From contig WIAN01000015.1 of the NCBI GenBank assembly GCA_015519985.1, positions 1 through 10,580 on the forward strand: a stretch of DNA of 10,580 nt, written 5' to 3'. The notes under the pieces were generated by a model. That model was not told the origin of the DNA. It ran no database searches and saw nothing but the letters and a program-made list of their open reading frames with translations. Shown in pieces: positions 1-6,335 of this stretch (its first letter is position 1; the number at the start of each line of letters is the position of its first letter). The DNA comes from Candidatus Woesearchaeota archaeon (GTDB lineage Archaea > Nanobdellota > Nanobdellia > Woesearchaeales > WAPJ01). The position numbers were made by a program, and so were the translations under genes.

Positions 1-822
1 AAATTCTTCTTCATATTTTACTTCTTTAAATAATTCTTCAAAATTTTTATTATACTTTTTTATTAATTGTAATGCTTTTTTAGGTCCTATTCCTTTTATT
101 CCCCCCGGATTGAAATCTGTTCCTACAAGTATTCCTAATACTATTAGTTGTTCATGGTCTATTCCTAAATAGTTTAAATTTTCATTCAAATCTATTATTT
201 GTGGTTTTACTGTGTAGTATCCTATTTTGTTGCTTTTTCTTCTTTTTCCTGAGATGCTTAATTGTCTTATTAATTTTGGACTTCCGAATAATAAAGAATC
301 ATAATCTTCTGATGCTACGCTGTAAGCTTTTTTATTTTTTACTAAATAGCTTGCTTGTGCTTCTCCTTCTGAAGGTGCTTGTATATATGGCAGTCCTAAT
401 GCTTCTAATAATTTTTTTGAATCTTCTATCATTTCTTCGTTTAATGTTGATAATCTTTTTGAAAATTTTTTCATTGCTTCTATATCTTGTTCTAATTCTG
501 CTTTTTCATATTCCTCTAATGCTTTTTCTTTTAATGCTTTTCTTCTTTCTCTTTCTTCTGTTTTCATTAATGGGCTTTCTCCGTCATATACATATACTGG
601 TTTTATTCCTTTTTCTAAAAGGTTTATTGTTCTTGAAAATAATCCTACTAGATGACTTGTTATTTTTCCTTTTGTAGTTTTTAATAAACTTCCATCTACT
701 GCTCTTATTGTTGATAAGAATTGGTATAAAAAATTGAATGCGTCTATTGCTATTATTTTTCCTGATAAACTTTCTAATTCTATTTCTTTATATTTTATTA
801 TGTCTGATAGTTTTACTCCCAT
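1..822 (-). CDS. fen: Flap endonuclease 1 (FEN-1), C-terminus cut by window edge
   Basis: Structure-specific 5' nuclease that removes 5' flaps left by strand displacement at Okazaki fragments and in base-excision repair, normally clamped to DNA by PCNA. The reading frame starts at the ATG at 822-820 (MGVKLSDII, the usual archaeal FEN-1 beginning) and stays open for 274 codons to the left edge. All expected metal ligands are visible: D27 in the N domain, D80 in YDGESP, E152 and E154 in SEGEAQA, D173 and D175 in SEDYDSLLFG, and D236 in GTDFNPGG, followed by the helix-hairpin-helix GIKGIGPKKAL. Archaeal FEN-1 is usually about 330-345 residues, so roughly 60-70 are missing, including the place for a PCNA-binding motif. 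It is the last visible gene of a minus-strand set, 42 nt after the preceding stop, with no Shine-Dalgarno sequence. It may be cotranscribed or have its own weak AT-rich promoter. Identification is secure. Confidence 0.97.
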   Translation of the reverse strand, partial: MGVKLSDIIKYKEIELESLSGKIIAIDAFNFLYQFLSTIRAVDGSLLKTTKGKITSHLVGLFSRTINLLEKGIKPVYVYDGESPLMKTEERERRKALKEKALEEYEKAELEQDIEAMKKFSKRLSTLNEEMIEDSKKLLEALGLPYIQAPSEGEAQASYLVKNKKAYSVASEDYDSLLFGSPKLIRQLSISGKRRKSNKIGYYTVKPQIIDLNENLNYLGIDHEQLIVLGILVGTDFNPGGIKGIGPKKALQLIKKYNKNFEELFKEVKYEEEF

Positions 823-864
823 TTTTTATCATAATTTATTATAATTTTTTATTATACTTTTTTA

Positions 865-2097
865 TTATAATTCTATTATTGTGCAACTTTTTAATTTTGA
901 ATTTGAAAAACTATAAGCATTTTTGCTTATTTTTCCTTTTGCTAAAAATAATAACGGATATCCTAATATTGTGCTTTCTACGAATGCTTCTTTTATGTCT
1001 TTTTCTGTGATTGTTTTTTTGTTTTTTGCATAAAAAAAGTATTCTAATTCTCCTATTACGCTTGGTATTATTATTACTCCTAATATTTCTGTTTCTTTTT
1101 TTTGTATTTCTGAATATAATATTTGTATGTTTTTTTCTTCAAAAAATTCTAATAGTTTTTTTCCAAATGAATCTTGTAATAGTTTTGTTTTGTTGTCTTC
1201 TTCTAAATTTTGTGTGTATTGTTGTAATGTTACTTCTTTTGTTTTTGTTTTTTGTTTTTTATTTTGTGATTTTTCTGTCTGTTTTGTGTTTGTTGATTTT
1301 GTTTCTTTACTTTTTGTTATTGGTTTTAATAATTCTTTTTTTACTTTTGTTTCTTCTTTTTGTTGTTTTGCTTCTTCTGTTATCTTTGTTTCTTCTATTG
1401 ATTGTGTTGTTTGTGTTGTTTTTTCTGTTTGCTGTGTTTGTTTTGTTAGCATTGTTTTTTCTATATTTTCTTCTATTGGTTTTTTTTCAATTTTTTCTTT
1501 TAAATATTGTTTTATTGGTTTTTCTTTTTGTTGCAGTTTTGTTTCTTCTATTACTTGTGGTTTTTCTGTTGTTTGTGTTGTTTCTTTTTTTTCTGGTATT
1601 TCTGTTGTTGTCGTTGTTGTTTGTTCTTCTGTAATGGTTTGTGTTGGCATTGTTTTTTCTAATAATATGTTTTTTATTATTTGTTCTGCTTCTAAATCTG
1701 AGAGTAAATAATACTTCCAAAATAATCTGTTTTCGTAGCCTATTTTTACATTTAATGGTATTGCAAAATCTTTTAGTTTTCTTAATGCTACTCTGTCTAT
1801 TAAATCTAATTTTATGTCTTCTAATATTTTTTTTGATTTTAACATTGCTAATGTTTTTTGTTCTTTTTCATGTAAATTATCAACATAATTTTCTAATTCT
1901 TCTTTTTTTTCTTCAACATAATATAATGGGCTTCCTCCAACTTTTAGATGTGAAACTTTTATTAATCCTTTACTTCTTAATTCTGATAAGAATGCTGATG
2001 CGAATAATGTTTCTATATTGAAATATTCTGCTACATTTACAGGCAGTACAGCTCCTTTTTCTTTTATATAATTGTATACTTCTTCTGCTACAACCAT
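865..2097 (-). CDS. Unknown protein: N-terminal winged helix, long low-complexity linker, C-terminal nuclease-like domain
   Basis: I do not recognise a named family. Residues 1-60 read as a winged helix-turn-helix: VYNYIKEKGAVLPVNVAEYF, then ASAFLSELRSKGLIK, then a wing ending PLYYVEE. Residues 62-148 are charged and helical, with a possible second small fold. Residues about 150-295 are a Thr/Gln/Lys/Glu-rich linker, probably disordered. Residues about 303-410 form a compact alpha/beta domain; ILGVIIIPSVIGELEYFFYAK, then EKDIKEAF, then GYPLLFLAKGKIS resembles the core of a PD-(D/E)xK nuclease-type fold. The position of the catalytic acidic-x-Lys reads YAK, so if homologous it is probably inactive. 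That fold assignment is inference from pattern only. The ATG is preceded by a good Shine-Dalgarno sequence at 2105-2110 with a 7-nt spacer. It starts 23 nt after the endA stop and lies 42 nt before fen, so an operon of endA, this gene and perhaps fen is likely. A DNA- or RNA-associated structural or regulatory role is plausible but unproven. Confidence 0.9.
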   Translation of the reverse strand: MVVAEEVYNYIKEKGAVLPVNVAEYFNIETLFASAFLSELRSKGLIKVSHLKVGGSPLYYVEEKKEELENYVDNLHEKEQKTLAMLKSKKILEDIKLDLIDRVALRKLKDFAIPLNVKIGYENRLFWKYYLLSDLEAEQIIKNILLEKTMPTQTITEEQTTTTTTEIPEKKETTQTTEKPQVIEETKLQQKEKPIKQYLKEKIEKKPIEENIEKTMLTKQTQQTEKTTQTTQSIEETKITEEAKQQKEETKVKKELLKPITKSKETKSTNTKQTEKSQNKKQKTKTKEVTLQQYTQNLEEDNKTKLLQDSFGKKLLEFFEEKNIQILYSEIQKKETEILGVIIIPSVIGELEYFFYAKNKKTITEKDIKEAFVESTILGYPLLFLAKGKISKNAYSFSNSKLKSCTIIEL

Positions 2098-2104
2098 TTT
2101 TTTA

Positions 2105-2110
2105 TCCTCA
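2105..2110 (-). promoter_or_regulatory. Shine-Dalgarno sequence of the wHTH gene
   Basis: On the minus strand this reads TGAGGA, 7 nt ahead of the ATG at 2097. It lies in the 23-nt gap after the endA stop. It is the clearest internal-gene ribosome binding site in the window, supports cotranscription with endA, and gives the local spacing standard for judging the unusual starts at 9657 and 10439. Confidence 0.75.
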
Positions 2111-2120
2111 AACTATATTG

Positions 2121-2645
2121 TTATGGTTTTATCCAACTGCTTTCATAATACGTTATTCCTTGTTCGTCATCTACTATTGCTAATAATAATTTTTTTCTTG
2201 TACTGTGTGCTATTCTGTTTTTTGATATGTAATCTTTTATGTTTATTTTTTCATTTTCATTCAATACATACAATAACCATTTACTATGATCTTCTCCTGG
2301 TTTTATTCCTTTGTCATAAACTCTAAAATCTGTTCCGTATTTTAATGCTGTTTTTACTATGTACCCTTTTTTTCTTAAATCAGAATATACTATTAATTTT
2401 TCTTTAAACTTTTTTTCTTTTGCCTTTTTTAACAATTCTTCGTAAGAATATTTTTTTTTATAATTTTTATTATAAACTTCTAATTTTTTTTGCAATAACA
2501 AGTAAATTGCTTCTATTAAAGATAATTCTATATTTTTTTGTTTTTTTATTCCATAATGTTTTTGATATAACAGATCAGAATAATCATTTTTTTCTAATAT
2601 TACAGTATTTCCTATTAAGTATCCTTTTGTTTTTTTTACAACCAT
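2121..2645 (-). CDS. endA: tRNA-splicing endonuclease (EndA)
   Basis: Cuts introns out of pre-tRNA (and pre-rRNA) at bulge-helix-bulge structures. The catalytic triad is complete: Y110 in GTDFRVYDKG, H120 in PGEDHSKW and K151 in AHSTRKKLLLAIVD. The 10- and 31-residue spacings match the Methanocaldococcus-type enzyme (Y115, H125, K156). At 174 residues, with a basic N-terminal region before the catalytic domain, it has the size of the single-unit homotetrameric form. A heteromeric form with a partner encoded elsewhere cannot be excluded. I chose the ATG at 2645 (MVVKKTKGYL) over an in-frame TTG at 2654. The ATG sits 30 nt from a TATA box, which fits a leaderless mRNA, while the TTG lies at the T-run that probably ends the SRP RNA. 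The gene is 35 nt downstream of the SRP RNA on the same strand and heads the set leading to the wHTH gene and fen. Confidence 0.95.
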   Translation of the reverse strand: MVVKKTKGYLIGNTVILEKNDYSDLLYQKHYGIKKQKNIELSLIEAIYLLLQKKLEVYNKNYKKKYSYEELLKKAKEKKFKEKLIVYSDLRKKGYIVKTALKYGTDFRVYDKGIKPGEDHSKWLLYVLNENEKINIKDYISKNRIAHSTRKKLLLAIVDDEQGITYYESSWIKP

Positions 2646-2652
2646 TTTGATC

Positions 2653-2660
2653 AAAAAAAA
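2653..2660 (-). terminator. Oligo-T run, probable SRP RNA terminator
   Basis: The minus strand carries eight T in a row, 20 nt past the 3' end of the SRP RNA. Archaeal RNA polymerase commonly stops at such T-runs without a hairpin. The run lies between the endA TATA box and the endA ATG, so it sits just upstream of, or at, the endA transcription start. Confidence 0.5.
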
Positions 2661-2666
2661 GTAATT

Positions 2667-2677
2667 TAAAATATAAA
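2667..2677 (-). promoter_or_regulatory. TATA box of endA
   Basis: The minus strand reads TTTATATTTTA, with the TATATT core starting 30 nt before the ATG at 2645. This is the right spacing for transcription to begin at or next to the start codon. The box fits in the 35-nt gap between the SRP RNA 3' end and endA. Confidence 0.6.
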
Positions 2678-2680
2678 GAT

Positions 2681-2949
2681 GTGGGCGTGAAGGCTTCGAA
2701 TGCCGCTACGCTCCCAACTTATAAGGGTTGAAGCTCCACACTGCGACCCTGAAAGCGCCTTGCTTCAAGGTTATGGCTGCTTCCTCCCGGACCTGACCCT
2801 TTCCCAAGAAGCAAAACCAATCAGGACAGTGCTTCTACACTTCAAAACCCTCAAGATGAGAGCGCGCATAACACCCTCAGCCTTCTTTCGCCCCGCCGTA
2901 TAGCCCGTTTGCGGTTACAGCGCAGGGCTAGCGCGCCGGCATAGCCCAC
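2681..2949 (-). ncRNA. Signal recognition particle RNA (archaeal 7S RNA)
   Basis: RNA scaffold of the signal recognition particle, which with SRP54 and SRP19 carries nascent membrane and secreted proteins to the translocon. On the minus strand, helix 8 reads GGTCAGGTCC, a GGGA tetraloop, then GGAAGCAGCC (plus-strand 2775-2798): the near-universal SRP54-binding hairpin. The Alu-domain motif TGTAAC is at plus-strand 2914-2919. The ends GTGGGC and GCCCAC pair as the archaeal closing helix 1, which sets the boundaries and gives 269 nt, a little short for an archaeal SRP RNA. By hand count it is about 57% GC, far above its surroundings. A TATA box lies 30 nt upstream and a T-run downstream. A 67-codon open frame inside it is spurious. 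End positions are inferred from pairing and could be off by a few nt. Confidence 0.96.
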
Positions 2950-2970
2950 AACTATTAGATTGTATTATTC

Positions 2971-2980
2971 CTTTAAAAAG
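2971..2980 (-). promoter_or_regulatory. TATA box of the SRP RNA gene
   Basis: The minus strand reads CTTTTTAAAG. The T/A core begins 30 nt upstream of the inferred 5' end at 2949, the standard archaeal distance. A purine-rich stretch suitable for TFB recognition lies just upstream. Confidence 0.6.
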
Positions 2981-3037
2981 TTTAGGAAAATCTTTTTAAG
3001 CATTTTAAATAAAAATTTCGGATTTTTTTAAGTAAGA

Positions 3038-3047
3038 TTTATAAAAT
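3038..3047 (+). promoter_or_regulatory. TATA box of the small secreted-protein gene
   Basis: TTTATAAAAT with its TATAAA core starting 30 nt before the ATG at 3070 and no Shine-Dalgarno sequence between them. This points to a leaderless transcript. Confidence 0.65.
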
Positions 3048-3069
3048 AATTTTTTATAATTGTTTTTTT

Positions 3070-3525
3070 ATGTTTAAAAAAATTTTTCCTTATATTGCAT
3101 CTGCAGTTATGTTTTTTAATTTTGGTTTTTCTAATAGTAATTTTGATGTTGAAAAAGGGAAAGAAATCGTTTATAATGCTGTTGTTGAAAATTTGGAACC
3201 TGTTTATAATCCTTGTATTCCTAGTAGGAGTGAAGCTCCTAAAAATTATTCTGAACTTGTTGAAAAAGTTTTGTTTGAAGTTGCTGACAAAATAGGAAAT
3301 AATAATGGAACAGTTGAAAATTCTGAAATTTCTGTTGCTTTACAATACACTCTTCTTTCTTGGAAAAAATTAAATAAACATTATTGTCCTAAAGGAGGCC
3401 CTGCTTTTGAAGATACTGAAAATTTTAAAATTGTTAAAGAATTATATAAAAAATATGGTAGTGAAGGACCCGTCATTATTCCTTGGACTATTAGATTTTA
3501 TTTAAAGTTAAAATATGGAATATAG
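3070..3525 (+). CDS. Small secreted protein of unknown function
   Basis: A 151-residue protein I cannot assign to a family. Residues 1-20 (MFKK then a hydrophobic stretch to FGF) look like a signal peptide, or less likely a membrane anchor. The mature part has two cysteines, C49 (YNPCIP) and C106 (HYCPKGG), which could form one disulphide outside the cell. Residues 75-86 read IGNNNGTVENSE, which follows the spacing of an EF-hand calcium loop (Asn at 3 and 5, Gly at 6, Val at 8, Glu at 12). The first ligand position is Ile rather than Asp, so calcium binding is only a suggestion. The ATG is 30 nt after a TATA box and the mRNA is probably leaderless. Codons are strongly T-ending, as in other plus-strand genes here. 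It is monocistronic, and its TAG stop is 2 nt from the stop of the facing gene. Confidence 0.8.
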   Translation: MFKKIFPYIASAVMFFNFGFSNSNFDVEKGKEIVYNAVVENLEPVYNPCIPSRSEAPKNYSELVEKVLFEVADKIGNNNGTVENSEISVALQYTLLSWKKLNKHYCPKGGPAFEDTENFKIVKELYKKYGSEGPVIIPWTIRFYLKLKYGI

Positions 3526-3527
3526 TT

Positions 3528-4523
3528 TTAGAAAGATAAAATATAATTTCCATCAGCATCTTTTTTAAATCCTAATGCTTTTGCAGTAGCATTATATATC
3601 ATTCCTGCTCTTCTATAAGATAGATGTCCTGGTATTTTTGTTAAAACATGATTTTGTGCTGAAATTACTTTTAACTTTAATTTAAATTCTTCAGCAATAT
3701 TAACCATTGTTCCAAGAAGTACTTTTGACCATTCTATATTTTTCATTGCTTCAGCATATTTTTCATAAACCACACCAGCAAACTTTCTGCCTTGAATTTG
3801 ATTTACTATAATAGTATCTTCGTAGATATAAAATCCCAAGTTTGCTAAGAAAAAGTATTTGTCAGAATCGCCATCTTTTTTGGTCAAAGCAATGTTATAA
3901 TCTGAATCTGTATAAAAGTGTTCTGTTGAAATAATAGGAACTAAAATATCTTTTTTATTAGAAGGAGGATTAAGTGAGCCAGTATTTAAAAGAAACTCAT
4001 AAAGCCCTTGAGGCATTTCAATAGCATACATTCTTCTAAAAAGTGATATCAGCGCATAATTTTCTCTAGATTCTTTTGAAGAAAATTCTTGTAATAGATT
4101 AGAATAAAAAGATTTATCAAAAATAATACCTGTCGAATCAAGTACACCAGGAAAAAAATATTCTTTAAAGAATTGTAACAATTTATTATTAGAAGATAAA
4201 CCTTCTACTTCAAGTTTAAGTTGTTCAGGTGTTTTAGACGGAAAACCTTTTTCTTTGATAGAGTGTAAAAAGAAAGATTCTAAATTTATGTATTTTTTAT
4301 GACTCTTTGCTTTATTTATGGCAGATTCGTAATTTTTTTTAAAATAGTCAAACAAGTAAAAGTATATTTTTTTAGAAACGTAGAGAGAAGCTTCTGCTAG
4401 TCTTGCTTTTTCTCCTTCATAGAATTCTGGGGATAAAAAGAAGAAAGGATTTTCTAAATGTTGCAGTAAAAGTGCTCCTTCAAAGTCTGTTTTTGGGTTT
4501 AAAATTTCATCTATTGTAGTCAT
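3528..4523 (-). CDS. Unrecognised 331-aa protein, possibly with an acyltransferase-like C-terminal region
   Basis: No signal peptide or membrane segment is evident, so it is probably cytoplasmic. Residues 1-180 are helical and unrecognised. Residues about 225-331 follow a sequence logic I associate with GNAT-like/DUF535-type proteins: a strand pair ending IIVNQIQG, then EWSKVLLGTMVNIAEEFKL, a strand KVISAQNH, then YNATAKALGFKKDADGNYIL. This is a weak pattern match, and no substrate can be named. The gene is compositionally different from its neighbours. Two 60-base lines I counted are 28% and 32% GC, against 13-22% in sampled lines of other genes, and it uses C- and G-ending codons more freely. 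Lateral acquisition or strong selection would both fit. A TATA box precedes the ATG by 28 nt, suggesting a leaderless single-gene transcript. Its end abuts the convergent gene at 3525. Confidence 0.88.
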   Translation of the reverse strand: MTTIDEILNPKTDFEGALLLQHLENPFFFLSPEFYEGEKARLAEASLYVSKKIYFYLFDYFKKNYESAINKAKSHKKYINLESFFLHSIKEKGFPSKTPEQLKLEVEGLSSNNKLLQFFKEYFFPGVLDSTGIIFDKSFYSNLLQEFSSKESRENYALISLFRRMYAIEMPQGLYEFLLNTGSLNPPSNKKDILVPIISTEHFYTDSDYNIALTKKDGDSDKYFFLANLGFYIYEDTIIVNQIQGRKFAGVVYEKYAEAMKNIEWSKVLLGTMVNIAEEFKLKLKVISAQNHVLTKIPGHLSYRRAGMIYNATAKALGFKKDADGNYILSF

Positions 4524-4543
4524 AAAAGTCAGAATTAAAAAAA

Positions 4544-4553
4544 TATTTATAAA
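4544..4553 (-). promoter_or_regulatory. TATA box of the 331-aa gene
   Basis: The minus strand reads TTTATAAATA with the TATAAA core starting 28 nt before the ATG at 4523. There is no Shine-Dalgarno sequence in between. It lies in a 147-bp divergent spacer with a separate box for the plus-strand gene. Confidence 0.65.
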
Positions 4554-4640
4554 CGTTTCTAAAAAACACTACTTCAAAATAACAACAACATTTTTTTTGT
4601 TTTTTGATCGTTTTTTCAATGGTTTTTTAAAATATAAATT

Positions 4641-4650
4641 TTTATAAACT
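4641..4650 (+). promoter_or_regulatory. TATA box of the MBL-fold gene
   Basis: TTTATAAACT with the TATAAA core starting 28 nt before the ATG at 4671. The intervening sequence is A/T only and has no ribosome binding site, so the mRNA is probably leaderless. Confidence 0.65.
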
Positions 4651-4670
4651 TTTAAATATTTATTTTTTTT

Positions 4671-5510
4671 ATGAAGGTTTTTATTCTTGGTACTTCCGGA
4701 GATTCTATTTTGACTTCTAAGAATATTCTTTTTTCTTCTGGGATTGTTTTTTATGATGGTTTTAATCAAATTCATTATGATCCTGGTAGTAATGTTTTGT
4801 ATTCTTTAAAAAGAGCTGGTTTGAATGTTAGAAATACCAATATTATTTTAAATTCTCACGTTCATTTTAACCATGCTTCTGGAATTGTTGATTTGATTGT
4901 TGGAATGACTTATAATGGTTTGGATAATAAAGGTTTAATTATAGGAACAGAATTGTTGTTTAAAAACAACAATCTTATTAATATTCCTTTTAGATTTCAA
5001 TCTTTTAGTGAAAAAAATATTGTTATGAAAGATAAAGAGAAAGTTGAAGTTAATAATGTTTTGATTGAAAGTTTTTCTTCTAAACATAGTATTGAAAGTT
5101 TAGGTTTTGTTATTAAAGATAACTTTTTTTCTATTGGTTTGCCTGGAGATACTGTTTTTGATGAAAATTATTTTGAAAATTTTAAAAATCTTGACTTGTT
5201 AATCTTAAATTCTAAATATGGTTTTGATTATAAAAATAGAAGCAATAACAGCAGTACTAAAAATAATAATAAAAATAAAAATTTTGATTTGAATCTTGAC
5301 GGTTTTGATATTGTTAAAATTATTGATTTTTGCAAGCCTAAAAATGTTGTTTTAACTCATTTTTCTTATAAACTTTTTAATTCTGGTTTGTTATATTTTT
5401 TGAGAGAAGTTAAAAAAAACATTACTCATAAATGTAATGTTATTCTTGCTAGAGATTTTAGTGTTTTAGAATTTGATAATAATAAAAATGTTAATTTAAA
5501 ATTGATTTAA
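4671..5510 (+). CDS. Metallo-beta-lactamase-fold protein with HxHxNH motif
   Basis: A 279-residue metallo-beta-lactamase-fold protein. The fold is shown by the N-terminal strands with YDPG at 36-39, the motif-II segment NSHVHFNHASG (H63, H65, H68), H139 in SSKHSIESLG, D160 in GLPGDTVF and H230 in VLTHFS. These correspond to the usual zinc ligands. The odd point is N67, where the family almost always has Asp (HxHxDH). That Asp normally binds the second metal and helps position the attacking water, so activity may be changed or lost. The closest look is of RNase Z or MBL hydrolase type, but I see nothing that fixes the substrate. An Asn/Lys/Ser-rich insertion lies at about 188-206. Transcription is probably leaderless and monocistronic. 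The gene converges with rnhB, leaving 42 nt. Codons are heavily T-ending (ATT, GTT, GAT). Confidence 0.88.
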   Translation: MKVFILGTSGDSILTSKNILFSSGIVFYDGFNQIHYDPGSNVLYSLKRAGLNVRNTNIILNSHVHFNHASGIVDLIVGMTYNGLDNKGLIIGTELLFKNNNLINIPFRFQSFSEKNIVMKDKEKVEVNNVLIESFSSKHSIESLGFVIKDNFFSIGLPGDTVFDENYFENFKNLDLLILNSKYGFDYKNRSNNSSTKNNNKNKNFDLNLDGFDIVKIIDFCKPKNVVLTHFSYKLFNSGLLYFLREVKKNITHKCNVILARDFSVLEFDNNKNVNLKLI

Positions 5511-5552
5511 AATTTTATTTAAAACGTTTGTTTTTGATTTAAATAATTGTTT

Positions 5553-6308
5553 TTAAAAATCTAATAGTTTTTTTTGATTTTCTTTGTTTTTTTCTTTATT
5601 GTTTTTTATATTTTCTTCTCCATATAATTTTTTATAACTCATCCATGTTTTTCTAAAATATTTTTTTTCTTCTTCTTCATGTTTTTTTAAAAAAGCTATT
5701 GTTTTTGGATCTGAAGGATATCCTGAACCTATGTCTTTTTTTATTTTGTTTTTTATTTCTAATATTTTTTTATCTCTTACTATTTTTGCTATTATGCTTG
5801 CTGCTGATACTTCTATGTATTTTTCGTCTGCTTTATGTTCTAAATGAATTTTTATATTGTTTTCTTTTAATATTATTTTTGTTTTTTCGTCTAAAAAATT
5901 TTTTATTGTTTCATAATATTTTTTTTCATTGTTGCTTGGCAAATCTATTGTTATTCTTTTTATTTTTTTTATAATATTTTTTTTATTTTTTTTTATTAAA
6001 TCTTCTATCATTTTTTTTATTAATATTGCTGTTCCTTTTGCTTCTAAAGAGTTTAAATTCATACTTTTTGAGTTTAATGCTTCGTCTATATCTTTTGGTT
6101 TGAATTCTATAAAATTATAATATTCTGCTTTTTCTTCTATTATTTTTTTTAACATTTCTCTTTTTTTTGGAAGTATTTGTTTTGAATCTTTTACATTTTT
6201 TTCTTTTAATTCTTCTATTGTTTTTTTTTCTAATAGTGTTATTGCTATTATCATACTTCCTACTACTGGGCCTCTTCCTGCTTCGTCTAATCCTGCATAA
6301 TATTCCAT
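5553..6308 (-). CDS. rnhB: Ribonuclease HII
   Basis: Cleaves RNA in RNA/DNA hybrids, including single ribonucleotides in DNA and primer remnants. From the ATG at 6308 the catalytic acids are D8 and E9 in GLDEAGRGPVVG, D122 in ITIDLPSN and D161 in HKADEKY. Y164 is at the place of the tyrosine that senses the RNA-DNA junction. VSAASIIAKIVRD, GSGYPSDPKT and TWMSYKKL are further family hallmarks. After a Lys/Asn/Glu-rich tail the protein ends in QKKLLDF (245-251), matching the PCNA-interaction pattern Q-x-x-L-x-x-F as in other archaeal RNases HII. An in-frame GTG at 6320 would add MDDK. I prefer the ATG because GGATGAT, resembling a Shine-Dalgarno sequence, lies just before it. It follows the A22 protease gene by 27 nt on the same strand, probably as an operon. 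Several Lys-rich insertions are present, as in other minus-strand proteins here. Confidence 0.96.
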   Translation of the reverse strand: MEYYAGLDEAGRGPVVGSMIIAITLLEKKTIEELKEKNVKDSKQILPKKREMLKKIIEEKAEYYNFIEFKPKDIDEALNSKSMNLNSLEAKGTAILIKKMIEDLIKKNKKNIIKKIKRITIDLPSNNEKKYYETIKNFLDEKTKIILKENNIKIHLEHKADEKYIEVSAASIIAKIVRDKKILEIKNKIKKDIGSGYPSDPKTIAFLKKHEEEEKKYFRKTWMSYKKLYGEENIKNNKEKNKENQKKLLDF

Positions 6309-6335
6309 TTTATCATCCACACAAAGTTTATAATC

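Noticed and set aside
836..873. Repeated TTATTATA-like units between the wHTH gene and fen, considered as a tandem repeat or regulatory site
   Set aside because: The spacer is only A and T with few C, so short repeats are expected by chance. No regular unit or dyad stands out.
201..1010. Plus-strand open frames of 158 and 90 codons opposite fen and the wHTH gene
   Set aside because: They encode almost only Leu, Phe and Ile, a by-product of the T-rich plus strand. The minus frames carry clear family motifs or a ribosome binding site.
1011..1711. Two overlapping plus-strand frames (207 and 194 codons) opposite the wHTH gene linker
   Set aside because: They are antisense images of the Thr/Gln/Lys-rich linker (poly-Leu/Val/Phe or Ser/Phe/Val) and have no start signal or recognisable domain.
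2700..2903. 67-codon plus-strand frame in the GC-rich region
   Set aside because: It lies wholly within the SRP RNA gene and results from GC-rich structured sequence with few stops.
2681..2949. GC-rich island considered as a tRNA cluster, CRISPR leader or transferred DNA
   Set aside because: The helix 8 core, GNRA loop, TGTAAC motif and closing stem identify it as SRP RNA. There are no tRNA arms or spaced repeats.
4569..4775. 68-codon minus-strand Lys/Asn-rich frame across the MBL gene start
   Set aside because: It overlaps the promoter and first codons of a well-supported gene, is low complexity, and has no ribosome binding site or TATA box of its own.
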